The translations under genes and the position numbers were made by a program. A stretch of DNA of 64,000 nt from an uncultured SAR86 cluster bacterium (GTDB lineage: Bacteria > Pseudomonadota > Gammaproteobacteria > Magnimaribacterales > AG-339-G14), in contig CACEVU010000001.1 in NCBI GenBank assembly GCA_902563105.1, forward strand, positions 427,755 through 491,754, written 5' to 3'. How positions within the stretch are numbered: position 1 is the stretch's first letter; each line of letters opens with the position of its first letter. Under the pieces are notes generated by a model. It did no database searches, was not told the origin of the DNA, and was given only the letters and a program-made list of their open reading frames with translations. Below are positions 18,095 through 26,664 of this stretch, in pieces.

Positions 18095-18184
18095 GGAGAG
18101 ATGGCAGAGTGGTCGAATGCGCTCGCTTGGAAAGCGGGTAAGGGGGCAACTCCTTCAAGGGTTCGAATCCCTTTCTCTCCGCCA
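18095..18184 (+). tRNA. tRNA-Ser (anticodon GGA)
   Basis: Acceptor arm GGAGAGA (18095-18101) pairs with TCTCTCC (18174-18180), and discriminator G and genomic CCA end at 18184. The anticodon stem CTCGC/GCGGG frames loop TTGGAAA with anticodon GGA at 18129-18131. The long variable arm expected for serine tRNA is present, and the T loop is GTTCGAATC. It starts three bases after the propeller gene's stop. Confidence 0.97.
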
Positions 18185-18189
18185 ATAAT

Positions 18190-19044
18190 ATGGAATACAT
18201 AGAATCAAAATATTTCAGCTATGCGGATCCAGATGATCCTTGGTATAGAAAATTAATAATAAGAGCCATAGAATCTATTGCCGGACAACCTGCATTATTT
18301 AAACTCTATCGTGAATATCAAGAAAATCCTGAAAAGTGGGATAGCTTTTGGCATGGATGTTTAGATCAACTTAAACTAAATTTAACTTTTAATAATGAAA
18401 TAGTTATTCCAAAAGAGGGACCAACTATATTTATTGCTAACCATCCTTACGGCGTACTTGATGGACTTGTCATAAGTTATTTTGTTTCTCAATATAGAGA
18501 TGATTTTAAAGTCTTAACTCATTCTATGTTACTAAGAGCACCCGAAACTAAAGGTTACCTTCTTCCGATTGACTTTACTGGTGACAAGCAAGCGTTGATA
18601 ACAAATTTAGAAACCAGAAAAAAAGCAAGAGATCATCTTTCTAAAGGAGGCTCCATAATAATATTTCCATCTGGTACGGTATCAACAACGTTAAAATTTT
18701 ATGAAAAAACAAAAAAGGCTTTTGATCCAGAGTGGAAAAAATTTACTTCCAGATTAATCAAGCAAACTGATCCAAATATAGTCCCCATTTACTTCTACGG
18801 TGTAAATTCCATAAAATTTCAGTTAGCTAGTCATTTGGGAGAAATGTTTAGGGCATCTTTGATATTTCATGAAGTAAAGAGAAGAATTGGCAGTGAATTT
18901 AAGTTTATTGTTGGTGATTCTTTTAAATATTCTGAATTAGGTTTAGATTTATCCAATCAAGAGCTAGCAGATTATTTAAGGACTAAAACTTACCTATTAA
19001 ACTCAAATTTAATTGAAGCACCTCCTTATGGTCTTGATATATAA
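18190..19044 (+). CDS. lysophospholipid acyltransferase family protein
   Basis: Protein of 284 residues with the PlsC-type glycerophosphate acyltransferase fold. Motif I appears as ANHPYGVLDG (His and Asp catalytic pair with one extra residue in the spacing, as in the COG3176-like variant), and motif III as IIIFPSGTVSTT. It would transfer an acyl group to a lysophospholipid or a related acceptor at the inner membrane. It begins 5 bases after tRNA-Ser and may share its transcript. The TerC-like or ornithine-lipid versions of this family are alternatives for the acceptor. Confidence 0.82.
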   Translation: MEYIESKYFSYADPDDPWYRKLIIRAIESIAGQPALFKLYREYQENPEKWDSFWHGCLDQLKLNLTFNNEIVIPKEGPTIFIANHPYGVLDGLVISYFVSQYRDDFKVLTHSMLLRAPETKGYLLPIDFTGDKQALITNLETRKKARDHLSKGGSIIIFPSGTVSTTLKFYEKTKKAFDPEWKKFTSRLIKQTDPNIVPIYFYGVNSIKFQLASHLGEMFRASLIFHEVKRRIGSEFKFIVGDSFKYSELGLDLSNQELADYLRTKTYLLNSNLIEAPPYGLDI

Positions 19045-19101
19045 TCGAGACTCTTTTTAATCTAACTTTTTTTTGCTATCTTAATAAAAAGGGGAACAAA
19101 T

Positions 19102-19269
19102 TTGTTAGTTTTGAGTCGAAAAAGAGATCAATCCTTAGTGATTGGTGAAAACGTGGAAGTAACTGTTCTAGAAATAAAAGGTGGACAAGTAAGACTTGGT
19201 ATAAATGCACCTAAAACTATTCCAGTTCATAGAGGAGAAATCCACGAAAAATCCAATCAAGAGAATTAA
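19102..19269 (+). CDS. csrA: carbon storage regulator CsrA (TTG start, 55 residues)
   Basis: Small post-transcriptional regulator, 55 residues. It begins LVLSRKRDQSLVIG (TTG read as Met), carries the GQVRLGI core and ends after PVHRGEIH. Leu4/Arg6 and Arg44, which contact GGA in target RNA, are kept. The family binds GGA sites in leaders and represses or activates translation. The start is TTG at 19102 with a GGGGA stretch 6 bases upstream; no other start gives the conserved N-terminus. It lies 3 bases before tRNA-Arg(ACG), as in the gammaproteobacterial csrA-tRNA arrangement, but without alaS. Confidence 0.96.
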   Translation: MLVLSRKRDQSLVIGENVEVTVLEIKGGQVRLGINAPKTIPVHRGEIHEKSNQEN

Positions 19270-19272
19270 TAA

Positions 19273-19349
19273 GCGCCCGTAGCTCAGTTGGATAGAGCAC
19301 CTGGCTACGAACTAGGGTGTCGGAGGTTCGAATCCTTCCGGGCGCGCCA
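19273..19349 (+). tRNA. tRNA-Arg (anticodon ACG)
   Basis: Acceptor GCGCCCG (19273-19279) pairs with CGGGCGC (19339-19345); discriminator G and encoded CCA end at 19349. The anticodon stem CCTGG/CTAGG frames loop CTACGAA with anticodon ACG at 19307-19309, whose A34 would be edited to inosine. The T loop is GGTTCGAATCC. It starts three bases after csrA. Confidence 0.97.
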
Positions 19350-19378
19350 AATATTGAAATATTAAGTAAAATATATAA

Positions 19379-20752
19379 ATGTCTTTAAAACTAAATAGCG
19401 ACTCTCAACCGTTTGTAAAAATAAACGAACCTAAGTATGAAGAAATTTACAGTTTTTCTAGAGACTTCGATTTAACGGATTTATTTCTATTTACAAAAGG
19501 ACAGCCCTACGAAAAATTTGCAGATTTAAGAAATAAAGCTCCTGTTTATTTTCACAAAACAGGCCCAGAAGATTCTGAACCAGGATTTTGGGTACTAACC
19601 AAATATAAAGACATTGAGTATGTTTCAAAAAATCAGGATATTTTTTCTTCACAGTTAGCTGGAGGGACTTCTTTAACTCATGGTTTTGAAGCTATGGATG
19701 ATTCTCCTTTGTACAGGTCCACCATGGATCATATGCTCAGTCTTGATGGTTTATTACATCTAAATATGAGAAATCCACATATGGCTTTTTTTAACCCAAA
19801 ATATGTGAGCAATTTAAGAAAAAAAGTCGAAAATAAAGTAGACCTTCTTCTTGATGACATAGCTCCCCTTGGTAAATGTAATTTCGTTGAAACTGTTTCT
19901 GCTGAATTACCGCTATTTACTTTATGTGAAATGCTGGGTGTTCCGGAGGCGGATAGACCAAAAATCATTGAATGGATGAAGTTATTAGAAATGGCTCAAT
20001 TAATAGCAGCCACTCAAATGGCAGAAAAAAATAACTTAACTCTAAATGAAGAACAAAACAAAGGAACACCTGATCCAGCGTTAATTGAAATGTTTACAAA
20101 CATGGTCGAAGAAATGTTTTCTTATGGAAGACATATTCTTGAAGAAAGAAGAAAGTCGCCCAAAGACGACTTACTAACTGTAATTGCAAATATTGAAATT
20201 GATGGCGAGAAACTTCCAAATGAATATTTAGATGGCTCTTGGTTGCTGATAATATTTGCTGGAAATGATACTACTCGTAATTCTATAAGCGGGACTATGA
20301 ATTTACTTTCAAACAATCCAGATCAAAAAAAATTGGTCTTAAATGATAGGTCTCTGATTCCTAACATGGTGCATGAATCCATAAGGGTAGCAAATCCAGT
20401 TACTTATATGCGAAGAACTACGAAAATTGATACTCAGATAGGCGATCAAAAAATTGGTCCTAATGAAAAGATCTCTCTTTGGTATGGAGCTGCTAATAGA
20501 GATCCTGAAGTTTTTAAAAATCCAGATAAATATGACATTACTAGAGAAAATGCCAAGAAACATCTTTCTTTTGGTTATGGAAGACATCTTTGTCTTGGCA
20601 AACACACTGCAAATATGCAATTAGAAGTAGTCTATGAAAAGATTTTCGAACGTTTTCCAGATATGAAACAGGATGGTGACATTGTCTATACTCCAAATAA
20701 CTTTGTTAATGCCATTCAAGAGCTTCCAGTTTCTTTCACTCCTAAAAAATAG
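19379..20752 (+). CDS. cytochrome P450
   Basis: Soluble bacterial P450 of 457 residues. The heme-binding loop is FGYGRHLCLG with the thiolate ligand Cys405, the I-helix oxygen-activation motif is AGNDTTRN, and the K-helix ExxR is HESIR. The full length and lack of an N-terminal anchor fit the class I three-component P450s. Sequence around the heme and the DPEVFKNPDKYDITR segment resemble the steroid/linear-terpene hydroxylases (CYP125/CYP153-like neighbourhood), but the family cannot be fixed by eye. Ferredoxin and reductase genes are not in the window. A DUF1295 reductase-like protein follows 4 bases later. Confidence 0.95.
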   Translation: MSLKLNSDSQPFVKINEPKYEEIYSFSRDFDLTDLFLFTKGQPYEKFADLRNKAPVYFHKTGPEDSEPGFWVLTKYKDIEYVSKNQDIFSSQLAGGTSLTHGFEAMDDSPLYRSTMDHMLSLDGLLHLNMRNPHMAFFNPKYVSNLRKKVENKVDLLLDDIAPLGKCNFVETVSAELPLFTLCEMLGVPEADRPKIIEWMKLLEMAQLIAATQMAEKNNLTLNEEQNKGTPDPALIEMFTNMVEEMFSYGRHILEERRKSPKDDLLTVIANIEIDGEKLPNEYLDGSWLLIIFAGNDTTRNSISGTMNLLSNNPDQKKLVLNDRSLIPNMVHESIRVANPVTYMRRTTKIDTQIGDQKIGPNEKISLWYGAANRDPEVFKNPDKYDITRENAKKHLSFGYGRHLCLGKHTANMQLEVVYEKIFERFPDMKQDGDIVYTPNNFVNAIQELPVSFTPKK

Positions 20753-20756
20753 TTCT

Positions 20757-21626
20757 ATGTACCTTAAAAGTTTATCAATTTGCTTTATAGCTTATTTTTT
20801 TTCTATTTTGCTTGGCTATTTTTCGTTGGTTACTTTTAATTTAGGACATTTATGGTTAGATATTCTTTTAGCTCATATCGTGTCTACAGTTGTTATTTTT
20901 ATTTTTAGCTCTGTCTATAAATGCTCTAGCTTATACGATCCTTTTTGGTCAGTAATTCCATTACCAATATTTATTTTTTTGATTTTAAGCACCCAAACAA
21001 ATGAAACTTCTGTATTAAGATTTATGCTTATCGGAGTACCCATAACCTATTATGTTATTCGTCTTACTTGGAATTGGTTAAAAACTTGGCCTGGTCTTGA
21101 AAAAGAAGATTTTAGGTATTTGAATCTCTACGAAACTTTTAGAAATTTTAAATGGTTTATAAATTTCTTCGGGATTCATCTTTTTCCAACTTTAATAGTT
21201 AATCTTTGTCTTTTTCCACTTTATTATGCAATTACTATTAATGATCAACCAGTATCATTTATAGATTGGTTTTTTTGTATATTTACAATTTTAGCTGTAG
21301 TACTTGAACACGTCTCAGATGAACAAATGCATGCCTTTAAGAAAGATAAAAGTAATAATTCAGTTACTATGAATAAAGGTCTTTGGAAATATAGTCGTCA
21401 TCCAAACTACTTAGGAGAAATCTTATTTTGGTTTGGGTTATTTGGTTTTTCTTTATCACAATCTCTAGGAAACTTTTGGTTGATTATTTGTCCTTTATCT
21501 ATGCTAGCAATGTTCATTTTTGCCTCCATACCTATGATGGATAATAGGAGTCTAGAAAAACGTCCAGATTATGAAGAATATATGAAAAATACTCCGGCTT
21601 TGATTCCAAATTTTTTTATTAAATGA
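20757..21626 (+). CDS. DUF1295 membrane protein (steroid 5-alpha-reductase-like)
   Basis: Integral membrane protein, 289 residues from the ATG at 20757. A longer reading frame extends to 20673 inside the P450 gene, but that extension is out of the P450 frame and lacks membrane character, so the shorter start is chosen. Family features: LYDPFWSVIPLP near residue 64, DEQMHAFKKDK, and the C-terminal WKYSRHPNYLGEILFWFG followed by PDYEEYMKNTP. This matches the DUF1295 branch of the 5-alpha-reductase/isoprenylcysteine methyltransferase superfamily. It follows the P450 by 4 bases and overlaps the SLC13 gene by 4, suggesting joint work on a sterol- or terpene-like compound. Confidence 0.88.
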   Translation: MYLKSLSICFIAYFFSILLGYFSLVTFNLGHLWLDILLAHIVSTVVIFIFSSVYKCSSLYDPFWSVIPLPIFIFLILSTQTNETSVLRFMLIGVPITYYVIRLTWNWLKTWPGLEKEDFRYLNLYETFRNFKWFINFFGIHLFPTLIVNLCLFPLYYAITINDQPVSFIDWFFCIFTILAVVLEHVSDEQMHAFKKDKSNNSVTMNKGLWKYSRHPNYLGEILFWFGLFGFSLSQSLGNFWLIICPLSMLAMFIFASIPMMDNRSLEKRPDYEEYMKNTPALIPNFFIK

Positions 21627-23389
21627 CTGATCAAATCCTCATAGTTGGGCTATTGATCTTCATGGTAGGCCTTTTTATTTGGGGCAGGTGGCGTTACGAT
21701 GCAATTTCTCTTGTCATTCTATCTCTGTTTGTGGTTCTAGGATTCGTGGAACCGTCACAAGCTTTTACAGGATTCTCTCATCCAGCAGTTATAACTGTTG
21801 CTTTAGTCTTGCTTATTAGCAAAGGTCTAGAAAGATCAGGATTCATTTCAATTATTGGTAGACAACTTCAAAATTATGCAAATTCAGAAGTTCAATTTAT
21901 GATTTCAATAACATTTTTTGCGGCAATTCTTTCATCATTTATGAATAATATCGGAGCAATGGCAATGTTACTTCCAATAACTCTCGGTATATGTCAAAAA
22001 ATGAACTGGAATCCTTCTAAGTATTTAATTCCCTTGTCTTTTGCCTCTATTTTAGGAGGAATGAACACAAAGATTGGTACCCCGCCAAATATTATTATTT
22101 CTGAATTTAGGAAAGATTTTTCAAATGAAGATTTTAGTTTTTTTGATTTTTCATTCGCAGGAATACCTGTAAGTATTTTAGGTATTTTATTTATCGCATT
22201 TATTGGATGGCGATTAATACAGTTAAGGCCTATCAATTCCAAAGATAATCCCCTTATTGAACTCGGAGATTATCTTGTGGAAATGGTAGTTACAAAAAAT
22301 AGCAAACTGATAGATAAAAGAGCCTTAGATTTTCGCCAAGATTTAGATACAGACACTGCTCTTATTGGTCAAATAGATGAACAAGGAAAAAAAATTGAAA
22401 TTCATGGAAATCAAAAGTTATTTGAAGGACAAATCCTCATTCTAAAGATTAATCCAGATATGGTCGCTGATATTCAACAAGAGTTTGGTTTAGATATTGA
22501 TTCAGAAAATGACTTAACCACTCTGGACGATCTTGGGGGAATTGAAGCGATAATAATTCCAAAATCTAGATTGATTGGAAGAAAATATCAATATTTCAAG
22601 AGATTAGTTGGTCGTGAATTTTCGTTATTAGGTTTGTGGAGAAGAGGATTAAAGTTTAGGTTTAGACTTTCCAATGAAATTTTTAAAGTTGGTGATGTTT
22701 TATTAATTGCTAACAGAGGAGAAAAACATAATATTTCGGAAAAACTAGAATTAGCAGGACTAATGCCTTTATGGCAGAGAGAATTTGATGTAGCAAGAGA
22801 TTCAAAAAAAATTCTTTTAGCTTTTTTTCTATTTTTAATATGTCTATTTTTAGTAATTTTTAATTACTTACCAATCGCAATTTCCTTTTTACTATGTGTG
22901 ATTGGCTTTGTAAGTTCTAAGTTACTAACAGGTGAGGGTGTTTACAGACATATTGATTGGCCAGTAGTAATTTTACTTGCAGCAATGATTCCAATTGGCA
23001 ACACTCTTATAAATTATGGAATTACTGATTTAGTTTCGAGTAACTTGGCGACTTTATCTTCTTCGTTTAATTATGTTTGGATGGTTATTTTTATAATGAT
23101 CATTACGATGTTTCTATCCGATGTTATAAATAATGCAGCAACAGCAGTAATCATGGCCCCAATAGCTGTATCTTTAGCGGATAAGATTAATCAACCAATT
23201 GAACCTTTTTTGATGTCAGTCGCAATAGGCGCAAGTTGTGCATTTTTATCCCCAATAGGACATCAATGTAATACTTTAGTTATGGGCCCAGGAAATTACA
23301 AATTTGGGGATTATTGGAAAGTTGGCCTTCCTCTAGAAATCCTAATTATTCTTATTAGCGTTCCAGCAATAATGATCTATTGGGGATAA
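21623..23389 (+). CDS. SLC13/DASS-family permease with TrkA-C domains
   Basis: Inner-membrane transporter of 588 residues. The two halves of the transport domain surround two RCK-C (TrkA_C) domains at about residues 200-380, recognisable by the strands around GQILILKIN and FKVGDVLLIA. The transport signatures are GGMNTKIGTPPNI (first half) and SPIGHQCNTLVMGPG (second half), typical of the SLC13/ArsB-like ion transporters fused to RCK-C. Likely cargo is sulfate, a dicarboxylate or another anion. The ATG overlaps the DUF1295 stop (ATGA). The next gene is convergent. Confidence 0.9.
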   Translation: MTDQILIVGLLIFMVGLFIWGRWRYDAISLVILSLFVVLGFVEPSQAFTGFSHPAVITVALVLLISKGLERSGFISIIGRQLQNYANSEVQFMISITFFAAILSSFMNNIGAMAMLLPITLGICQKMNWNPSKYLIPLSFASILGGMNTKIGTPPNIIISEFRKDFSNEDFSFFDFSFAGIPVSILGILFIAFIGWRLIQLRPINSKDNPLIELGDYLVEMVVTKNSKLIDKRALDFRQDLDTDTALIGQIDEQGKKIEIHGNQKLFEGQILILKINPDMVADIQQEFGLDIDSENDLTTLDDLGGIEAIIIPKSRLIGRKYQYFKRLVGREFSLLGLWRRGLKFRFRLSNEIFKVGDVLLIANRGEKHNISEKLELAGLMPLWQREFDVARDSKKILLAFFLFLICLFLVIFNYLPIAISFLLCVIGFVSSKLLTGEGVYRHIDWPVVILLAAMIPIGNTLINYGITDLVSSNLATLSSSFNYVWMVIFIMIITMFLSDVINNAATAVIMAPIAVSLADKINQPIEPFLMSVAIGASCAFLSPIGHQCNTLVMGPGNYKFGDYWKVGLPLEILIILISVPAIMIYWG

Positions 23390-23704
23390 CTAAGAAAGAT
23401 TTTTTTTAGTTGCATTTTTCCTTACACTGTCGATTCCTTTATTTAAAGAATTTTCAGTCTTGTAAGGTTGACTAGTTGCAACTACTTTATTATTAGCAGC
23501 AACGACATTAAAAAAAAGTTTTCCAGCTCTATTTTTAACAACTTTAAACGACTTTTTTTTCTTAGCATTTGTAATAAGTGAATGTGCTCCTTTTACACAA
23601 GATCCTTTAGACGCATAAGCCTGACTTGCACATATTATTTCACCATTCTTTGCTTTTAAACGAAATCTGAACTTTCCAGACTTATCTTTATATATTTCAA
23701 ACAA
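23390..23704 (-). CDS. DUF1508 (YegP-like) protein, two tandem repeats
   Basis: Small protein of about 104 residues made of two DUF1508 repeats: FEIYKDKSGKFRFRLKA...GEIICASQAY and then FKVVKNRAGKLFFNVVAANN...VVATSQPY. The favoured start is TTG at 23704, just before FEIYKDK, because an AGGGAG Shine-Dalgarno sits 7 bases upstream; the upstream TTG at 23719 would give five more residues. The family role is unknown. The gene ends exactly where the SLC13 gene ends and diverges from the K+ channel gene. Confidence 0.88.
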   Translation of the reverse strand: MFEIYKDKSGKFRFRLKAKNGEIICASQAYASKGSCVKGAHSLITNAKKKKSFKVVKNRAGKLFFNVVAANNKVVATSQPYKTENSLNKGIDSVRKNATKKNLS

Positions 23705-23783
23705 AACTTTCTCCCTCAATAATTTATATTTATTGATTAAGATTTCACTCTATGTAAATTTTCTAATAGAATCAATCCCCAAC

Positions 23784-24812
23784 ATGAAATTTTTTGATAA
23801 GTTTTTTAATGACTTTATTGGATATCTAATTATTCTTAATGTCATTCACCAAATCTTTGTTTCAACATATTCTTTAACGGAAAATTTACTAAGAATATCC
23901 GAAACATTTGTATTTATTTCTTTATCAATTTTTTTAATAGAAATTTTCTTGAGACTATATAAGGAAAGAAAGTTATCTTTTTTGTTAGTTCTTGACATTA
24001 CCGTAGTTGTAAATTTTTTCACCTTAAATCTTTTAGATTTAAGAATATTCAGGATATTCAGAGCCTACTCTATTTTTAGTAATATAAGAATATTGTTACC
24101 AACAAATACTTTGCTAAAGACAATCTGGAGGCAAAGACTTTCCATTTTGGGAACTCAGATAGTTGTATTTTCTCTTTTATTAATTTTCTCTGTCGTCATT
24201 CACTTTCTAGAAAAGGATTTACAACCTGAATCTTTTGGCAGTATTCTTGATTCAATGTGGTATGGGATTGCTACATTAACCACAGTAGGTTATGGAGATG
24301 TCACTCCTGTTACTAATTTAGGAAAAGTAATTTCAAGCTTTGCTATGTTTCTAGGTATAGCAATGTTTGCTTTGCCAGCAGCTATTTTAGCTTCCGCTTA
24401 CTATGAAGATATTCAAAAAAGAAATTTTTTAGTATCCCTCGAGGCAATAACTGAAATAAATCTTTTTTCAAAACTCCCCATAGGAGCCATTACAAAGATC
24501 AATTCAAAACTAGAACCTTTAGTATTACCTGCTAAACAAAATATTTTTGAAAAGGGCGATGTAGCAGATGCTTTGTATATTATTGAATTCGGAAGTGTTC
24601 AAGTAGAAATAGAAAATCCCATAGTCTTGGGATCAGGTGATTACTTTGGAGAAACAGGATTAATCAGTAAGGCAGAAAGGAATGCGACAATATCGTTATT
24701 GGAAGAATCAAAATTATTAAGGTTATCAAAAGATTCTTTAGAAGAATTAATTGAAGAATATCCTTCTTTGTTCGAAGATTTGAAAACTAGCGCAAGTTCA
24801 AGAACTGGATAA
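23784..24812 (+). CDS. voltage-gated-type K+ channel with cyclic-nucleotide-binding domain
   Basis: Channel of 342 residues. Six transmembrane segments (about 10-205), including an arginine-bearing S4-like stretch (DLRIFRIFRAYSIF), a selectivity filter TTVGYGD and a pore-lining S6 are followed by a C-terminal cNMP-binding domain. The pocket residues expected for nucleotide binding are visible: GDYFGETGL (Glu) and ERNAT (Arg). The start is taken as ATG 23784, before MKFFDKFF; a TTG at 23733 in the same frame would add 17 residues. It converges on an MscS gene with a 2-base gap and lies 1.8 kb from a CHASE2 nucleotide cyclase. Confidence 0.93.
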   Translation: MKFFDKFFNDFIGYLIILNVIHQIFVSTYSLTENLLRISETFVFISLSIFLIEIFLRLYKERKLSFLLVLDITVVVNFFTLNLLDLRIFRIFRAYSIFSNIRILLPTNTLLKTIWRQRLSILGTQIVVFSLLLIFSVVIHFLEKDLQPESFGSILDSMWYGIATLTTVGYGDVTPVTNLGKVISSFAMFLGIAMFALPAAILASAYYEDIQKRNFLVSLEAITEINLFSKLPIGAITKINSKLEPLVLPAKQNIFEKGDVADALYIIEFGSVQVEIENPIVLGSGDYFGETGLISKAERNATISLLEESKLLRLSKDSLEELIEEYPSLFEDLKTSASSRTG

Positions 24813-24814
24813 AA

Positions 24815-25915
24815 TTAAGCATCAGTTTCGTGACTTGATTCCACATAAACAGATCTAGAAGGAAAAGCAAAATCAGAACCATTGTCTCTAACTATATCCA
24901 TAATTCTATGAACAAGCTTTTGCTTTAAATCAGAATAATGCGTGTAATCTCTTTCTGCAGAATAGCAGAGTATCTCAACATCAATTGAACTTCCGCCAAA
25001 TTCAACTGCTTTTGCAAAAGATTCTTGACCTGGGTTTATTGCAAAACCTTCTTTATCATTTTGAACGAAACTAGTTATTTCTTCGGTTATTTTCTTTAGC
25101 TCGTCTATTGAAGTTGAATACAACAAATTTATTTTCCACTTAATTCTTCTATACCTTAATTCTCCGTGATTGATGACGTTAACGTCAGATAAATCTTTAT
25201 TAGGAATAATCATGGGCGAAGTATTAAAAAGTCTTATCATCGTTGACCTGAAGCCAATAGTTTCTACAATGCCATGTAGCTTACCATCTACCTCAATTCT
25301 ATCTCCTGGTTGGAATCTATTTTCAGCAATAATTAATATTCCTGAAATTAAATTTTTAAATAGATCTTGTGCCCCTAAAGCTACCGCAACAGAAAATAAC
25401 CCCAGTCCAGCAATAATTGGTCCAATCTGAACTCCAAAAATATCAAGAATTATTGCAATAGCTAGAATCCAGATAAGCACCCTAGTGAATCTCTCTAACC
25501 ACATCGATAGAGCAGCTGTTACCCATGACTTAACTGCTAAAAGTTCAAATATCGGTCCAATAGCTTTAGTAAGAACACTGAAAATAGTATAAGCGATTAA
25601 GGCTTTGACAATATTAGTTAGAAATACATCTGCAATTCCTGATAGAGGTAATAGTTCTATAATCAAGTACAAGCCTAGGGCAAGGGGTACATTACCCAAA
25701 GGTTTTTCTAAAGTTTCTAATAAAATATCATCGGCTTCGGTTTCGGTTTCCTTGGCTAAATTTTCTAAAAATTTAAAAACTCTGGAAATAACAATTGCTC
25801 TAAGAATAATTGAAAAGACTATGATGCCAATAGAAATTACTACATTTCCAATAGAAATTCCTAAAAAGTCTTGGTTCCAAACTTCTAAAATTAAACTAAA
25901 AAAGCCTTCAATCAT
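24815..25915 (-). CDS. MscS-family mechanosensitive ion channel
   Basis: Protein of 366 residues. Four N-terminal transmembrane segments lead to the MscS core: a glycine/alanine-rich TM3 (GLGLFSVAVALGAQDLFKNL) with the kinked pore helix, then the cytoplasmic beta domain beginning with RFQPGDRIEVDG and a C-terminal domain ending near DFAFPSRSVY. Family function is tension-gated relief of hypo-osmotic stress. The start is ATG at 25915. It follows a DUF481-type gene by 2 bases on the same strand and converges on the cNMP-binding K+ channel, giving an osmotic/ion theme to the locus. Confidence 0.93.
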   Translation of the reverse strand: MIEGFFSLILEVWNQDFLGISIGNVVISIGIIVFSIILRAIVISRVFKFLENLAKETETEADDILLETLEKPLGNVPLALGLYLIIELLPLSGIADVFLTNIVKALIAYTIFSVLTKAIGPIFELLAVKSWVTAALSMWLERFTRVLIWILAIAIILDIFGVQIGPIIAGLGLFSVAVALGAQDLFKNLISGILIIAENRFQPGDRIEVDGKLHGIVETIGFRSTMIRLFNTSPMIIPNKDLSDVNVINHGELRYRRIKWKINLLYSTSIDELKKITEEITSFVQNDKEGFAINPGQESFAKAVEFGGSSIDVEILCYSAERDYTHYSDLKQKLVHRIMDIVRDNGSDFAFPSRSVYVESSHETDA

Positions 25916-25917
25916 TA

Positions 25918-26664
25918 CTAGTTGAAATTATACGAGAATATAGTTGCCAATCCTTCTTCTTTTTTCACCGCTCCATTAGGAGGTTTTGAATCATAATAAG
26001 TATTATATTGAATTGATATCTTAAAACTTTTATTTACTAAAAATTCAAACTGGCCAATTAAAGTAGCTTTATAGTCACTTAGTGAATCAGTAGATGGCTG
26101 TAAAAAAGCTGAAATATCAAAGATGATATTCTCAGCAATGGGAAATTCATTATGAACATAAGAGCTTACTCTTATTGTATTGTCCGATATTGCAGCAATA
26201 TCTTCTTCATCTTCACTCATTAACCCAACCCCAGCCTTTAGTTTTTCATTTATATTAAATCTTGCGCCAAGACCAAATAATTCTCTTTTGTTAAATTTTC
26301 TAAAGGGATTTTTAGAGTATTGAACAAAAGCCTCTAAACTTGGATCTTCATCAAAAAGATAATTCATACGAACGTGGATGAGTGTTGCCGAATCATAGGT
26401 ATTTTTATTTATTTTCTTTTCAGATCTTTTAAGAACATAAAGAGTTTCAAAATTATCTACATTGTAATCAAAAGAAGACTGTAGGGAAAAACTATCGCGA
26501 TTTCTATTTCCTCTAGAGAAACTTAACGATCCTGATAAATTTGCATAAAAACCTTTTTCTCCGTCACGTCTTAAGTCTTCAATGTTTACGATTGCCTCGC
26601 TGAATACTAAAGAGGAGAAGAAAAGAAAAAATAAAAGAAAAAGCTTACTTAGCCTTTGCAACAA
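25918..26664 (-). CDS. DUF481-type outer-membrane protein
   Basis: Probable outer-membrane beta-barrel of about 248 residues. It begins with a signal peptide (LLQRLSKLFLLFFLFFSSLVFSEA) split from the barrel-type strands by an Arg-rich segment. Alternating hydrophobic strands such as GFYANLSGSLSFSRGN, AFVQYSK and FGLGARFNINEKLKAGVGL match the DUF481 (salt-induced OMP) pattern, ending in an aromatic-rich strand (IFSYNFN). The in-frame ATG at 26721 would put 20 residues ahead of the signal peptide and overlap the cyclase by 77 bases, so TTG at 26664 is preferred, still overlapping the cyclase stop. Function unknown; translation looks coupled to the cyclase. Confidence 0.78.
   Translation of the reverse strand: MLQRLSKLFLLFFLFFSSLVFSEAIVNIEDLRRDGEKGFYANLSGSLSFSRGNRNRDSFSLQSSFDYNVDNFETLYVLKRSEKKINKNTYDSATLIHVRMNYLFDEDPSLEAFVQYSKNPFRKFNKRELFGLGARFNINEKLKAGVGLMSEDEEDIAAISDNTIRVSSYVHNEFPIAENIIFDISAFLQPSTDSLSDYKATLIGQFEFLVNKSFKISIQYNTYYDSKPPNGAVKKEEGLATIFSYNFN

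Noticed and set aside
20673..20756. N-terminal extension of the DUF1295 frame into the P450 gene
   Set aside because: It is out of frame with P450 and the DUF1295 pattern begins at the ATG of 20757; only the shorter gene is listed.
25605..25925. 106-residue plus-strand frame in the MscS gene
   Set aside because: Antisense shadow of a conserved family member; composition is unusual for a protein.
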